DNA of 64,000 nucleotides. It comes from Nocardioidaceae bacterium UBA4001 (lineage in GTDB: Bacteria; Actinomycetota; Actinomycetes; Propionibacteriales; Nocardioidaceae). A model generated the notes under the pieces. The model was not told the DNA's origin. It did no database searches and saw nothing but the letters and a program-made list of their open reading frames with translations. The first letter of the stretch is position 1. Each line of letters opens with the position of its first letter. A program made the translations under genes and the position numbers. Positions 48,157 to 57,063 of the stretch are shown here, piece after piece. The stretch covers positions 12,918 through 76,917 of the forward strand of contig DGBP01000064.1 in NCBI GenBank assembly GCA_002384855.1, in the 5' to 3' direction.

Positions 48157-49020
48157 TCAGCGCTCACGGACCAGGCGGGCCAGCTCGAAGTGCATCGGGT
48201 CGGTCCACTGCCAGTCCCCGCCCCAGGCGAAGCCCCACTTCTTGAAGATCGCCACGACGTCGCGGTCGATCTCACCCGCGGAGCCACGGAGGTTCCCCGG
48301 CACGTTCAGGTCGACCGCGATGCCCCAGCTGTGCAGCGACAGGCCCTTCGCGGGGTCGCGGCCGATGAACCTCGGGTAGTAGCAGCCGGCGTACTCGTCC
48401 GCGTGGATCTTCTCGGCCAGGCCGCGCGCGACCACCTCGCGCAGGGCGCCGCGCAGCTGGGGGAGCATCACCTTGTGGCAGGTGACCGACCCGAGGATCG
48501 GCACCTCCTCGCTGCGGATGTTCTCCGCCACCCACGCCGGGTCGGGGGCGACCGTGCCGTCGGCGAACCAGCGGTAGCCGAAGGTGCCCACGGCGGCTGC
48601 GACCGACCCGCCCGTGACGAGCGGGTCGCCGACGCGCTGCTCCTTGGCGATCGCCTCCACCGCGGCGACGAGACGCTCGATCTCCTCGATGTCGAGGTCG
48701 TCGCTGACGGCGTACTGCGGTCCGACGTCGACCTTGCGGTCCGGGGCGTCGCTGCCGGGCACCGCCGTGGCGAAGCCTCCGCCCTCCAGCTTCTTGTCCG
48801 CCGTGCTCGTCGCGGTCGGCCGGACAGGCCGGGGCGCGGCGCTGCTCTCGCTCGGCGAGGCCACGCCCGACGGCGGCGTCGACGACTGGGCCGAGGCTCG
48901 GTCGACCGCCTGGGAGGTCTCCTCGGTGCACGCCGCGAGCGGGGCGAGCAGCAGGAGTACGGCGACCGCGGCCGTGCCGCGGGCAGCGGGCGACGCCGCA
49001 GGCGCGCGACGTGGCGTCAT
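48157..49020 (-). CDS. M15-family peptidase lipoprotein (VanY/DacB-like)
   Basis: 287 residues. Lipoprotein signal with lipobox LAPLAAC (Cys about 31), a Ser/Thr/Pro-rich linker, and a C-terminal peptidase M15_4 domain: GLSLHSWGIAVDLNVP and WQWTDPMHFEL carry the zinc His/Asp/His. Probably trims peptidoglycan peptides outside the membrane as a D-Ala carboxypeptidase or L,D-endopeptidase. ATG at 49020. Confidence 0.9.
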   Translation of the reverse strand: MTPRRAPAASPAARGTAAVAVLLLLAPLAACTEETSQAVDRASAQSSTPPSGVASPSESSAAPRPVRPTATSTADKKLEGGGFATAVPGSDAPDRKVDVGPQYAVSDDLDIEEIERLVAAVEAIAKEQRVGDPLVTGGSVAAAVGTFGYRWFADGTVAPDPAWVAENIRSEEVPILGSVTCHKVMLPQLRGALREVVARGLAEKIHADEYAGCYYPRFIGRDPAKGLSLHSWGIAVDLNVPGNLRGSAGEIDRDVVAIFKKWGFAWGGDWQWTDPMHFELARLVRER

Positions 49021-49084
49021 GGCGTCCCCCTCCCGTGAGCCCAGGAGACCATTCTAGGTCGCCCACGGTGAGCCGGCGCGGGGG

Positions 49085-51052
49085 TCACCAGATGCGAACG
49101 CGCTGCTCCGGGTCGAGCCAGAGGCCGTCGCCGGGCCGGGTGCCGAACGCCTCGTGGAACTCGTCGAGGTTGCGCGCGATGTTCGCCCGGAACTCAGCGG
49201 GACTGTGCGGGTCGACGGTCAGCAGCTGCTGCATCTGCTCCTTGCGCCGCTTGGTCCGCCACACGTGGGCCCAGTTCAGGAACACCCGCTGGGAGCCGGT
49301 CAGCCCGTCCCGCTCCGGCATCGGCTCCTCGCCGAGGCTGATCAGGTAGGCCTTGTGCGCGATCGTCAGGCCGCCGAGGTCGCCGATGTTCTCACCGACG
49401 GTGAGGGCGCCGTTGACCTTCTCGCCCGGGAGGTCGCGCGGCTCGAAGGCGTCGTACTGCGCGATCAGCTTGTCGGACCGCTCCTTGAACGCGGCCCGGT
49501 CGGCCTCGGTCCACCACTCGTTGAGGTTGCCGGCGCCGTCGTACTGCGAGCCCTGGTCGTCGAACCCGTGACCGATCTCGTGACCGATGACCGCGCCGAT
49601 GCCGCCGTAGTTCTCGGCCGGGTCGGCGTCGGGGTCGAAGAACGGCTTCTGCAGGATGCCCGCGGGGAAGCAGATCTCGTTCGTGCCCGGGTTGTAGTAG
49701 GCGTTGACGGTCTGCGGCAGCATGAACCACTCGTCACGGTCGACCGGGGAGCCGATCTTGTCCAGCTGCCGGTCGGTCTCGAAGGCGGCCGCTGACGCGA
49801 CGTTGGCGAGGAGGTCGTCGGCCGAGACCTCCAGCGCGGAGTAGTCGCGGAACCGCTTCGGGTAGCCGATCTTCGGGTTGAAGGTCTCCAGCTTCTCGAA
49901 GGCGCGCTTCTTGGTCTCGGTACCCATCCAGTCGAGCGCGTCGATGTTGCGGCGGTATGCCTCGATCAGGTGGGCCACCAGCTCGTCCATCTTGGCCTTG
50001 GACCTCGGCGGGAAGTGGCGGGCGACGTACTCCTCGCCGACGGCCTCGCCGATCGCGCCCTCGACCAGCGCGACGCCACGCTTCCACCGGGCGCGCAGCT
50101 CGGGAGTGCCGTTGAGGGTGCGGCCGTAGAAGTCGAAGTTCTCCTCGACGAACGCCGAGGAGAGGTACGGCGCCGCACGGCGGATCACCCGGGTCGCGAG
50201 CCACTCGCGCCACTGCTCGACCGGGGTCTCCTCCAGCACCGTCGACAGGTGCCCGAGGTAGCTCGGCTCCCGGACGACCGTCTCGGCGACGACCTGCTCG
50301 CCGGCGCCCAGCCCCTCGCGCCAGGCCGCCCAGTCGACCGCCGGCGCGAGCCTCTCGAGCTCCTCGACCGTCGTGAGGTTGTAGGTCCTGAGGACGTCGC
50401 GGGTCTCCGCGCGCTCCCAGTGGCCGGCAGCCAGGCGGGTCTCGAGGTCGAGCACGGTCGCGGCGGCCCGTGACGCTTCGTCCTCGGGGCGGCCCGCGAG
50501 CGCGAGCATCCGGGTGAGGTGCGCGACGTACGCCTCCCGGATCGCCGAGAACTTCTCGTCGCGGTAGTACGACTCGTCGGGCAGCCCGAGGCCGCCCTGG
50601 ACGATGTTGAGGACGTAGCGGTCGGAGTCGCGGTCGTCGGTGTCGACGTAGGAGCCGAAAAGCCCCCCGCCGCCGAGACGTTCGAGCCGGCCGACGAAGG
50701 CGAGCAGCTCACGGAGGTCGGCGACCTGTGCGGCCTCGGCGAGCATCTCGGCGATCGGTCCGCTGCCGAGCTCCTCGACCCGCTCCTCGTCCATGAAGCT
50801 GGCGTAGAGGTCGCCGATCTTGCGGGCGTTCTCCCCGGCGAGACCCTGTCGAGCGGCGTCCGCCAGCTCTTCGACGATCGTGCGGACACGCTGCTCGGAC
50901 AGGTCGGACAGCTCCACGAACGGGCCCCACGCGGAACGGTCGGCGGGGATCTCCGCGGTCTCGAACCAGGTGCCGTTCACGTGGCCGAACAGGTCGTCCT
51001 GCGGCCGGATCGTGAGGTTCATGCCGGGCTTGGCGTCGTCGAGGATCGTCAC
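49085..51052 (-). CDS. M13-family zinc metallopeptidase (neprilysin/PepO-like)
   Basis: 655 residues from GTG 51052. The thermolysin-like zinc motif HEIGH lies in AVIGHEIGHGFDDQGSQ, the third ligand in ENIGDLGG, substrate-backbone motif NAYYNP upstream, and the C-terminal Arg/His region near the end (QRVRIW terminal Trp). No signal peptide, so cytoplasmic, as for PepO. Cleaves oligopeptides. Family members reach 630-690 residues, so full length. Confidence 0.95.
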   Translation of the reverse strand: MTILDDAKPGMNLTIRPQDDLFGHVNGTWFETAEIPADRSAWGPFVELSDLSEQRVRTIVEELADAARQGLAGENARKIGDLYASFMDEERVEELGSGPIAEMLAEAAQVADLRELLAFVGRLERLGGGGLFGSYVDTDDRDSDRYVLNIVQGGLGLPDESYYRDEKFSAIREAYVAHLTRMLALAGRPEDEASRAAATVLDLETRLAAGHWERAETRDVLRTYNLTTVEELERLAPAVDWAAWREGLGAGEQVVAETVVREPSYLGHLSTVLEETPVEQWREWLATRVIRRAAPYLSSAFVEENFDFYGRTLNGTPELRARWKRGVALVEGAIGEAVGEEYVARHFPPRSKAKMDELVAHLIEAYRRNIDALDWMGTETKKRAFEKLETFNPKIGYPKRFRDYSALEVSADDLLANVASAAAFETDRQLDKIGSPVDRDEWFMLPQTVNAYYNPGTNEICFPAGILQKPFFDPDADPAENYGGIGAVIGHEIGHGFDDQGSQYDGAGNLNEWWTEADRAAFKERSDKLIAQYDAFEPRDLPGEKVNGALTVGENIGDLGGLTIAHKAYLISLGEEPMPERDGLTGSQRVFLNWAHVWRTKRRKEQMQQLLTVDPHSPAEFRANIARNLDEFHEAFGTRPGDGLWLDPEQRVRIW

Positions 51053-51115
51053 GCCCGCCACCCTAGCCCGCTCGCCCGAGGGTTCCGGACCGTTCCTTGC
51101 GGGTACACGGGACAC

Positions 51116-51409
51116 ATGACCCAGAGCACCGAGGTGACCGTGTCGGAGAACGCCGAGATGACTCGCTACGAGGCCGCGGCCGGCGCAGACGTGGTGGCCG
51201 GCTTCGCGGAGTACCGCGACCGCGACGGTGTCCGCGTCTTCACCCACACCGAGGTCGACGACGCCTTCTCCGGCCAGGGCGTGGCCTCCACGCTCGTCCG
51301 GGGGGCCGTCCACGACGTACGGGAACGGGGTCTGAGGCTGCACGCGGAGTGCCCGTTCATCAAGGGCTGGCTCGACAAGCACCCGGAGTACGCCGACCTG
51401 CAGGCCTGA
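51116..51409 (+). CDS. GNAT-like N-acetyltransferase (YidJ/Gcn5-related, short form)
   Basis: 97 residues. Core HTEVDDAFSGQGVASTLVRG contains the acetyl-CoA pyrophosphate loop Q-G-V-A-S, and AECPFIKGWLDKHPEYADL is the conserved C-terminal segment of the short YidJ-like group. Likely transfers an acetyl group to a small molecule or protein. Followed by two copies of a 47-bp direct repeat. Confidence 0.9.
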   Translation: MTQSTEVTVSENAEMTRYEAAAGADVVAGFAEYRDRDGVRVFTHTEVDDAFSGQGVASTLVRGAVHDVRERGLRLHAECPFIKGWLDKHPEYADLQA

Positions 51410-51421
51410 GCGGGGTCGGCC

Positions 51422-51520
51422 CCGGAGCGGGGGCCCGAATCGTCCACGCGGACGGTTGTGGCCCCACATCCAGCCGGAGCGGGGGCCCGAATCGTCCACG
51501 CGGACGGTTGTGGCCCCACA
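51422..51520. repeat. Two identical 47-bp direct repeats, 5 bp apart
   Basis: Copies at 51422-51468 and 51474-51520 are identical, separated by TCCAG. Each starts CCGGAGCGGGGGCCCG, contains the palindrome GTCCACGCGGAC and ends TTGTGGCCCCACA. They occupy the gap between the convergent GNAT and quinone reductase genes. No open frame of any note covers them. Confidence 0.93.
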
Positions 51521-51538
51521 CGGTCCGGTTCGCTCGGC

Positions 51539-52507
51539 TCAGCGGAGGGCGAGGACCAGCTTCCCGGTCGCTCGCCGCTCGGCGAGGTCGGTGAGCGCGC
51601 TGCGCACGTCCTCGAGGGGGTACGTCGCCCCGACCGGCGGCGCGATCACCCCGGAGTCCATCATCGGCACCAGCGCGTCCCACTGCCGACGCATGAAGCC
51701 GTGGCGCACCATCGCGTAGGCGCCCCAGCCGACGCCGCGGACGTCGATGTTGTTGAGCAGCAGCCGGTTGACCCGCACCTCCGGGATCGCGCCCGCCGTG
51801 AACCCGACGACGAGCAGCCGCCCGAGCGGGGCCAGGGCCCGCAGCGAGTCGGTCATCAGGTCCCCGCCCACGACGTCGACCACCACGTCGACCCCGTGGC
51901 CGTCGGTGAGCTCCTTGACCGCGGGCAGGAAGCCCTCGACGAGCAGCGCGTGGTTCGCGCCGGCGTCCCTGGCCACCTGGGCCTTCTCCTCGGTGGACAC
52001 CACGGCGATCACCCGGGCGCCGTACCCCCGCGCCACCTGGATGCTCGCCGTGCCGACGCCGCCGGCCGCACCGTGGACGAGCACCGTCTCGCCTCGCTGC
52101 AGGTTGCCTCGGGTCTCCAAGGCGAACTGGGCGGTGAGGTAGTTCATCGGCAGCGCCGCACCCTGCGCGAAGCTCATCGTCTCGGGAAGCGGGAAGACGT
52201 TCTCGGGGTCGAGCGCCACGACGTCCGCGGCACCGCCGTACGGCAGCACGCACGCCACCCGGTCGCCGGCGGAGAAGCCGGAGGCCTCGGGCGCCTCGCG
52301 CACCACCCCGGCGAAGTCGACGCCGAGGCAGAACGGTGTCTCGGGCTTGAGCTGGTACTGCCCGGCCGACAGCAGCAGGTCGGGGAAGCTCATCCCGACG
52401 GCGTGCACCTCGACGAGCACCTGGCCCTCGGCCGCCGCCGGTTCAGGCAGGTCGACGATGTCGACTCCCGCAGGACCCTCGAGCCGGACAACCTGGACAG
52501 CGCGCAT
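51539..52507 (-). CDS. NADPH:quinone oxidoreductase (MDR family)
   Basis: 322 residues. FCLGVDFAGVVREA, GNLQRGETVLVHGAAGGVGT (split as VLVHGAAGGVGTASIQVARG), and the C-terminal LEDVRSALTDLAERRATGKL fit the quinone oxidoreductase group of medium-chain dehydrogenases. No structural-zinc cysteines. Reduces quinones or alkenals with NADPH. ATG at 52507; the promoter region is shared with the divergent sulfite-oxidase-like gene at 52610. Confidence 0.92.
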   Translation of the reverse strand: MRAVQVVRLEGPAGVDIVDLPEPAAAEGQVLVEVHAVGMSFPDLLLSAGQYQLKPETPFCLGVDFAGVVREAPEASGFSAGDRVACVLPYGGAADVVALDPENVFPLPETMSFAQGAALPMNYLTAQFALETRGNLQRGETVLVHGAAGGVGTASIQVARGYGARVIAVVSTEEKAQVARDAGANHALLVEGFLPAVKELTDGHGVDVVVDVVGGDLMTDSLRALAPLGRLLVVGFTAGAIPEVRVNRLLLNNIDVRGVGWGAYAMVRHGFMRRQWDALVPMMDSGVIAPPVGATYPLEDVRSALTDLAERRATGKLVLALR

Positions 52508-52609
52508 CGGTGCTCCTCCGCAGATCGGTTGCCCCGAGTATGTCGCGGGGCACGTCGGGCCGGGTGGCGGGGGACCTGTCCCGGGCCGGTTCGGCGCCGA
52601 ACCCCTCAC

Positions 52610-54169
52610 ATGTCCTCTCCGACCCGAGCACCATCCCACCGTCCCGCCGCCGGGCTCGCCGGCCTCGTCGCCGGCGCCGCCGGGGTCGCCTCGGCCGAGG
52701 CGACCACCGCGCTGCTCGACGGCGTCACCTCACCGATCCTCGCCGTGGCCAACCGCGCGGTCGACCTCGCACCGCGGCCCGTCAAGGAGTGGGCGATCGA
52801 GACCCTCGGGTCGGCCGACAAGGCCGTGCTCCTCGGGGGTGTCCTGGTCACCGTCGCCGCCCTGGCGTTCGGCCTCGGGGCGCTCGGGACGACCCGGCCG
52901 CGCCTCGCCGTGGGCGGGTTCCTCTCCTTCGGTGCCGTGGCCACCGCCGCCGTGCTCACCGACCGCACCGCGACAGCACCGGTGGCGGTCCGCCTGCTCC
53001 CGGCCGCGGCGCTGGTCGTCGTGGGCGTCGGCGCACTCGTCGTCCTCCTCCGTGCGGCGGGAGCGCCTCGAGGCAGACCGGTCGACGACCTGCCCTCGTC
53101 GTTCGACCGCCGCACGTTCCTCCGGGCGGCGTTGGCCGTCGGGGCGGTCGCCGCGGCGGGCGGCGCGGTGAGCCGGGTGTACGGCGACGCCAAGGCGGCG
53201 GCCTCACGCCTGGCCCTGTCGATCCCGCGCCCCGACCTGCCCGCGCCACCCCTGCCCGCGGGAGCGATCCTCGACGTCCCGGGGATCACGCCGCACCTCA
53301 CCCGCAACGCGGACTTCTACCGGGTCGACACGGCGCTGCGCGTGCCGGACGTGCCGGTCGAGAGCTGGCGGCTGCGCGTCCACGGGCTGGTGGAGCGAGA
53401 GCTCGACCTCTCCTTCGACGACCTCGTGTCCCGCCGCCTGGTCGAGCGACGGATCACGCTGACCTGCGTCTCGAACCCGGTCGGCGGGGAGTACGTCGGC
53501 AACGCGACCTGGGTCGGTGTCCCCGTGCGCGACCTCCTGCGGGAGGCGGGGGTGCGGTCCGGCGCGGACGCGGTGCGCTCGCGCAGCCACGACGGCTTCA
53601 CCGCGGGGACGCCGCTCTCGGCACTGGTCGACGACGAGCGGGACGCGCTGGTCGCGGTGGCGATGAACGGCGAGCCGCTGCCTCTCGAGCACGGGTTCCC
53701 GGCGCGGATGGTCACGCCCGGCCTCTACGGCTACGTGTCGGCCACCAAGTGGCTCGTCGAGCTCGAGGTCACCCGGTTCGCCGACTTCGAGGCCTACTGG
53801 ACGCCTCGGGGCTACGCCGTCGAGGCTCCCGTCAAGACGTCGTCGCGGATCGACGTACCCCGTCCGTTCGCGCGCGTGACCGCCGGACGGGTGCCGGTCG
53901 CCGGGGTCGCCTGGTCCCAGGACCGCGGCATCCGGGCGGTGGAGGTACGCGTGGACGGCGGGCAGTGGTCCCGGGCGGTCCTGGCCGCGGTGGACAACGA
54001 GGACACCTGGCGACAGTGGCGCTGGGACTGGGACGCCACTCCCGGGAACCACCGCATCGAGGTGCGCGCGACCGACGCCACCGGCTCCACGCAGACCGCC
54101 GAGCGCGCCCCGATCGCGCCCGACGGGGCGACCGGGTGGCACAGCGTGAACGTCACCGTCGTGCGCTGA
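52610..54169 (+). CDS. Membrane-anchored sulfite oxidase-like molybdopterin oxidoreductase
   Basis: 519 residues. About four or five N-terminal hydrophobic helices, a Tat-like FDRRTFLRAALAVGAVAAA stretch near residue 163-182, then the Moco domain with ITLTCVSNPVGGEYVGNATW carrying the molybdenum-ligating Cys, and FPARMVTPGLYGYVSATKW. A C-terminal dimerisation (Mo-co_dimer) domain with VAGVAWSQDRGIRAVEVRVD closes the chain. It would act outside the membrane as an oxidase or sulfoxide reductase. Upstream of a fasciclin gene. MobA-like candidate at 2530. Confidence 0.9.
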   Translation: MSSPTRAPSHRPAAGLAGLVAGAAGVASAEATTALLDGVTSPILAVANRAVDLAPRPVKEWAIETLGSADKAVLLGGVLVTVAALAFGLGALGTTRPRLAVGGFLSFGAVATAAVLTDRTATAPVAVRLLPAAALVVVGVGALVVLLRAAGAPRGRPVDDLPSSFDRRTFLRAALAVGAVAAAGGAVSRVYGDAKAAASRLALSIPRPDLPAPPLPAGAILDVPGITPHLTRNADFYRVDTALRVPDVPVESWRLRVHGLVERELDLSFDDLVSRRLVERRITLTCVSNPVGGEYVGNATWVGVPVRDLLREAGVRSGADAVRSRSHDGFTAGTPLSALVDDERDALVAVAMNGEPLPLEHGFPARMVTPGLYGYVSATKWLVELEVTRFADFEAYWTPRGYAVEAPVKTSSRIDVPRPFARVTAGRVPVAGVAWSQDRGIRAVEVRVDGGQWSRAVLAAVDNEDTWRQWRWDWDATPGNHRIEVRATDATGSTQTAERAPIAPDGATGWHSVNVTVVR

Positions 54170-54312
54170 GACGCGTTTCCGGGCCATTCGTGGTCCGGAC
54201 CAATCCACCCCCCACCACCGGCCCGAACTCCCTGTGTAGCAAGGCGAAAGCGCCGGCCGGCCAACCCTTCGCCGTCACGACCCATCCACCAGAACAACCG
54301 AAGGGAACCACC

Positions 54313-54996
54313 ATGCGCTCCATCAGAAAGGCCGCGATCGCCGTCGCGGCGGTCTCCGCCCTGACGCTGACCACGGCCGCCTGTGGCGCCGACGAGACCG
54401 ACGACACGGCAGGCGGGACCACCGCCACCGAGCCGGCCCCCTCGGACGACATGAGCGACATGGACGAGGACATGGGCGACGAGTCCATGGCCGACCCGGC
54501 CGCGAACCTGGTCGGCCCGGGCTGCGCCGACTACGCCGAGGCGGTCCCGGAGGGTGCCGGCTCGGTCGAGGGGATGGCCCAGGACCCGGTCGCCGTCGCG
54601 GCGAGCAACAACCCGCTGCTGACCACCCTGGTCAGCGCCGTGTCCGGCGAGCTCAACCCCGACGTCGACCTCGTCGACACGCTCAACGGCGACGAGTTCA
54701 CCGTGTTCGCCCCCGTGGACGACGCCTTCGCCCAGCTGCCCGCGAAGACCGTGAAGTCGCTGGCCCGGCCGGCCAACGCCGACACCCTGTCCTCGGTGCT
54801 GACCTACCACGTCGTGCCCGGCCAGATCTCGCCCGACGACCTGTCCGGCGAGCAGACCACGGTGCAGGGCGGAGCGGTCGAGGTGTCCGGCTCGGGGGAC
54901 TCGCTGATGGTCAACGACGCCAACGTGATCTGCGGCGGCGTGCAGACCGCCAACGCCACGGTCTACCTGATCGACTCGGTGCTGATGCCGTCGTAG
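54313..54996 (+). CDS. Fasciclin-domain lipoprotein
   Basis: 227 residues. Lipoprotein signal ending in LTTAAC, an acidic Asp/Met-rich linker (DDMSDMDEDMGDESM), then one FAS1 domain with DTLNGDEFTVFAPVDDAFAQ, TLSSVLTYHVVPGQIS and VNDANVICGGVQTANATVYLI. It resembles MPT70/MPT83-type proteins, which in mycobacteria are surface adhesins controlled by SigK. Preceded by the sulfite-oxidase-like gene (143-bp gap) and followed by a GC-rich hairpin. Confidence 0.93.
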   Translation: MRSIRKAAIAVAAVSALTLTTAACGADETDDTAGGTTATEPAPSDDMSDMDEDMGDESMADPAANLVGPGCADYAEAVPEGAGSVEGMAQDPVAVAASNNPLLTTLVSAVSGELNPDVDLVDTLNGDEFTVFAPVDDAFAQLPAKTVKSLARPANADTLSSVLTYHVVPGQISPDDLSGEQTTVQGGAVEVSGSGDSLMVNDANVICGGVQTANATVYLIDSVLMPS

Positions 54997-55018
54997 GCTC
55001 CACCTCCTCCGCGCAGCA

Positions 55019-55047
55019 GCGGCCCCGGCCCTCCGGCCCGGGGCCGC
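55019..55047 (+). terminator. GC-rich hairpin after the fasciclin gene
   Basis: GCGGCCCCGG pairs perfectly with CCGGGGCCGC around the 9-nt loop CCCTCCGGC, followed by TCTGCTT. Lies 23 bp after the stop. The U-run is weak, as is usual for high-GC actinobacterial terminators. Confidence 0.7.
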
Positions 55048-55085
55048 TCTGCTTGGTGCGGGCAACATGTGGGTACCAGCCCCGC

Positions 55086-55289
55086 ATGAGCGAATCCGAG
55101 CACGAGACCCCCGAGGTCGGCCTGATCCCCGACGAGGACCTCCCCGAGGACCTGCAGCCCACGGACGACAACCCGCTGGCCAAGGACCCCGACGAAGAGA
55201 CCGACTCCACGACCGACGCCGGCCCCGGCGGCACCCCCGACCCGGCCGACGGGATGCCCGACATGGGAGACCCGGGCGCGCCCGCCTGA
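55086..55289 (+). CDS. Small acidic hypothetical protein
   Basis: 67 residues, more than a third Asp/Glu/Pro, with no hydrophobic segment and a repetitive tail (PADGMPDMGDPGAPA). Probably intrinsically disordered. No family recognised. ATG at 55086. The YczE-like gene starts 22 bp later and may be co-transcribed. Coding status rests on codon bias and spacing, so moderate. Confidence 0.55.
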   Translation: MSESEHETPEVGLIPDEDLPEDLQPTDDNPLAKDPDEETDSTTDAGPGGTPDPADGMPDMGDPGAPA

Positions 55290-55311
55290 GTCCTCCCCCC
55301 AGGATGGGGCG

Positions 55312-55911
55312 GTGACCCGCCGCCTCGTCCAGCTCCTCCTCGGCCTGCTGTTGTACGGCGCCAGCCTCGCCCTCCTGCTGCGCGCCGGTCTCGGCCTCGC
55401 ACCGTGGGACGTGCTGCACCAGGGCCTCGCCGAGCTGACCGGAGCGACGGTCGGCTCGATGGTGATCGTCGTGAGCTTCGTGGTGCTGCTCGCCTGGGTC
55501 CCCCTGCGGCAGCGGCCCGGCGTCGGCACCATCGCCAACGCGATCCTCGTCGGGGTCTCACTCGACCTCACCATGCTCGTGCTCGGCGACGTGCAGCAGT
55601 GGCAGTGGCGGGTGGGGCTGCTCGTCACCGGGGTGCTCCTCAACGGCCTGGCGACCGCGTTGTACATCGGCGCGATGCTCGGCCCCGGCCCGCGGGACGG
55701 CCTGATGACCGGCCTGGTCCGACGTACCGGCCGCTCCGTCCGCCTGGTCCGCACGTCGCTGGAGGTCGGCGTCCTGGCGCTCGGGTGGCTGCTGGGCGGA
55801 ACCGTCGGCATCGGGACGCTCCTCTACGCCGTCGCGATCGGCCCGATCGTGCACGTGCTCCTGCCCCGGCTGACGGTGCGTCCGAGCGGTGCGGCCGTCC
55901 GCGGGCGATGA
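55312..55911 (+). CDS. YczE/YyaS-family membrane protein
   Basis: 199 residues, about five transmembrane helices. N-terminal RLVQLLLGLLLYGASLALLL and LGLAPWDVLHQGLAELTG are the signature of the YczE group, and IGAMLGPGPRDGLMTGLVRR is the conserved central loop. Role unknown; in Bacillus YczE affects surfactin and bacilysin production. GTG start at 55312; the lepB ATG follows 25 bp after the stop. Confidence 0.85.
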   Translation: MTRRLVQLLLGLLLYGASLALLLRAGLGLAPWDVLHQGLAELTGATVGSMVIVVSFVVLLAWVPLRQRPGVGTIANAILVGVSLDLTMLVLGDVQQWQWRVGLLVTGVLLNGLATALYIGAMLGPGPRDGLMTGLVRRTGRSVRLVRTSLEVGVLALGWLLGGTVGIGTLLYAVAIGPIVHVLLPRLTVRPSGAAVRGR

Positions 55912-55936
55912 GGCCGGCGCCGGTACAGTGCGCGCC

Positions 55937-56602
55937 ATGGCAGGCGGGGACCGGGAGCGCAAGAAGCTGAGCTGGTGGCAGGAGACGTTCCTGCTCCTGG
56001 CTCTGGCGCTGGTCACCTCGATCGTGGTGAAGGCGTTCTTGGTCCAGATGTTCTTCGTGCCGTCGGCCTCGATGCGCCCGGAGCTGATCGAGGACGACCG
56101 GATCCTGGTCGAGAAGGTCTCCACCTGGGACGGGGAGGTCGAGCGCGGCGACGTCGTGGTCTTCCAGGACCCCGGCGGGTGGCTCGGTGCCACCCCGGAG
56201 CCCACGGGGTTCCAGGCGTTCCTCTCGCTGGTCGGGCTCTACCCCGAGGGCGGGCACCTGGTGAAGCGCGTGGTCGCGGTGGGCGGCGACGAGGTGGTGT
56301 GCTGCGACGCGGACGGCCGGATCACGGTGAACGGCGCCCCGCTCGAGGAGGACTACCTGCGCGGTGACGTGGCCCCCTCTCAGCGTGAGTTCACCGTCGT
56401 CGTGCCCGACGGCGCGGTGTGGGTGATGGGCGACAACCGCTCCAACAGCCAGGACTCCCGCTTCCACATGGACGACCCGGGCAAGGGGTCGGTGCCCCTG
56501 GACAACGTGGTGGGCAAGGTGTGGGGCATCGTCTGGCCCACGGACCGGTTCGAGGTGCTCGAGCGGCCGGAGGCCTACGCGACGGTCCCGGCGCCCCGCT
56601 GA
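55937..56602 (+). CDS. lepB: Signal peptidase I
   Basis: 221 residues, one N-terminal transmembrane anchor (TFLLLALALVTSIVVKAFLV). The catalytic serine lies in PSASMRPELIEDDRILVEK-type box (Ser about 45), the general-base lysine in VKRVVAVGGDEVV (about 110), and the C-terminal box is MGDNRSNSQDSR. Cleaves signal peptides outside the membrane. The gene's last 28 bp overlap the end of the opposite-strand hemerythrin gene. Confidence 0.95.
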   Translation: MAGGDRERKKLSWWQETFLLLALALVTSIVVKAFLVQMFFVPSASMRPELIEDDRILVEKVSTWDGEVERGDVVVFQDPGGWLGATPEPTGFQAFLSLVGLYPEGGHLVKRVVAVGGDEVVCCDADGRITVNGAPLEEDYLRGDVAPSQREFTVVVPDGAVWVMGDNRSNSQDSRFHMDDPGKGSVPLDNVVGKVWGIVWPTDRFEVLERPEAYATVPAPR

Positions 56603-57039
56603 GCGGAGTGCGCCCGCCCCACGATGTCCCAGCCGGTGGCGCCCAGCGTCACCACCGCGACCGGGAAGATCCCGAGGTTCTCCTTGTCGATGTGGTCGGT
56701 GAGGTCGGCGACCAGCCGGTCGAGCGACTCGACCGCCCCGGGGGAGTCGAGGTCGAGCCCCGCGGCCGCCGCGTCGAGGGTCACGTGCTCGCCCTCGAGC
56801 TCGTCGACCTGCTCGACGTAGTCGCCCTGCTGCCGCAGCGCGGTGAAGACCCCGGCCTCCTCCACACCGGTGTGGACGGCGAGCAGCGCCTCGAGCTCAC
56901 GCCGGAGCTCGAGGGCCCGGGCGGCCTGCTGCTCGAGGAGGGCACGGCGCAGGTCGCCGGCGATCTCGAGCAGCCTCATGTGCTCGTCCATCAGCTGGGC
57001 GAGGGGCTCGATCTGGCGGCAGCCGCAGTACTCACACAT
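56575..57039 (-). CDS. Hemerythrin-domain protein with Cys-rich N-terminus
   Basis: 154 residues. N-terminal CEYCGCRQ is a small Cys-rich motif; the hemerythrin HHE bundle follows: MDEHMRLLEIAGDLR, LLAVHTGVEEAGVFTAL, EGEHVTLDAAAAGL and LTDHIDKENLGIFPVAV, supplying His and Glu ligands for a diiron site. Probably an oxygen, NO or redox sensor. The 5' leader (57040-57230) holds a long inverted repeat. ATG at 57039 is preceded by GGGAGACGAC. Confidence 0.9.
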   Translation of the reverse strand: MCEYCGCRQIEPLAQLMDEHMRLLEIAGDLRRALLEQQAARALELRRELEALLAVHTGVEEAGVFTALRQQGDYVEQVDELEGEHVTLDAAAAGLDLDSPGAVESLDRLVADLTDHIDKENLGIFPVAVVTLGATGWDIVGRAHSAQRGAGTVA

Positions 57040-57063
57040 CGTCGTCTCCCGTCGGCGCACGTG

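Noticed and set aside
51422..51520. Ends of an insertion sequence
   Set aside because: The repeats are direct and close together with no transposase frame between or beside them.
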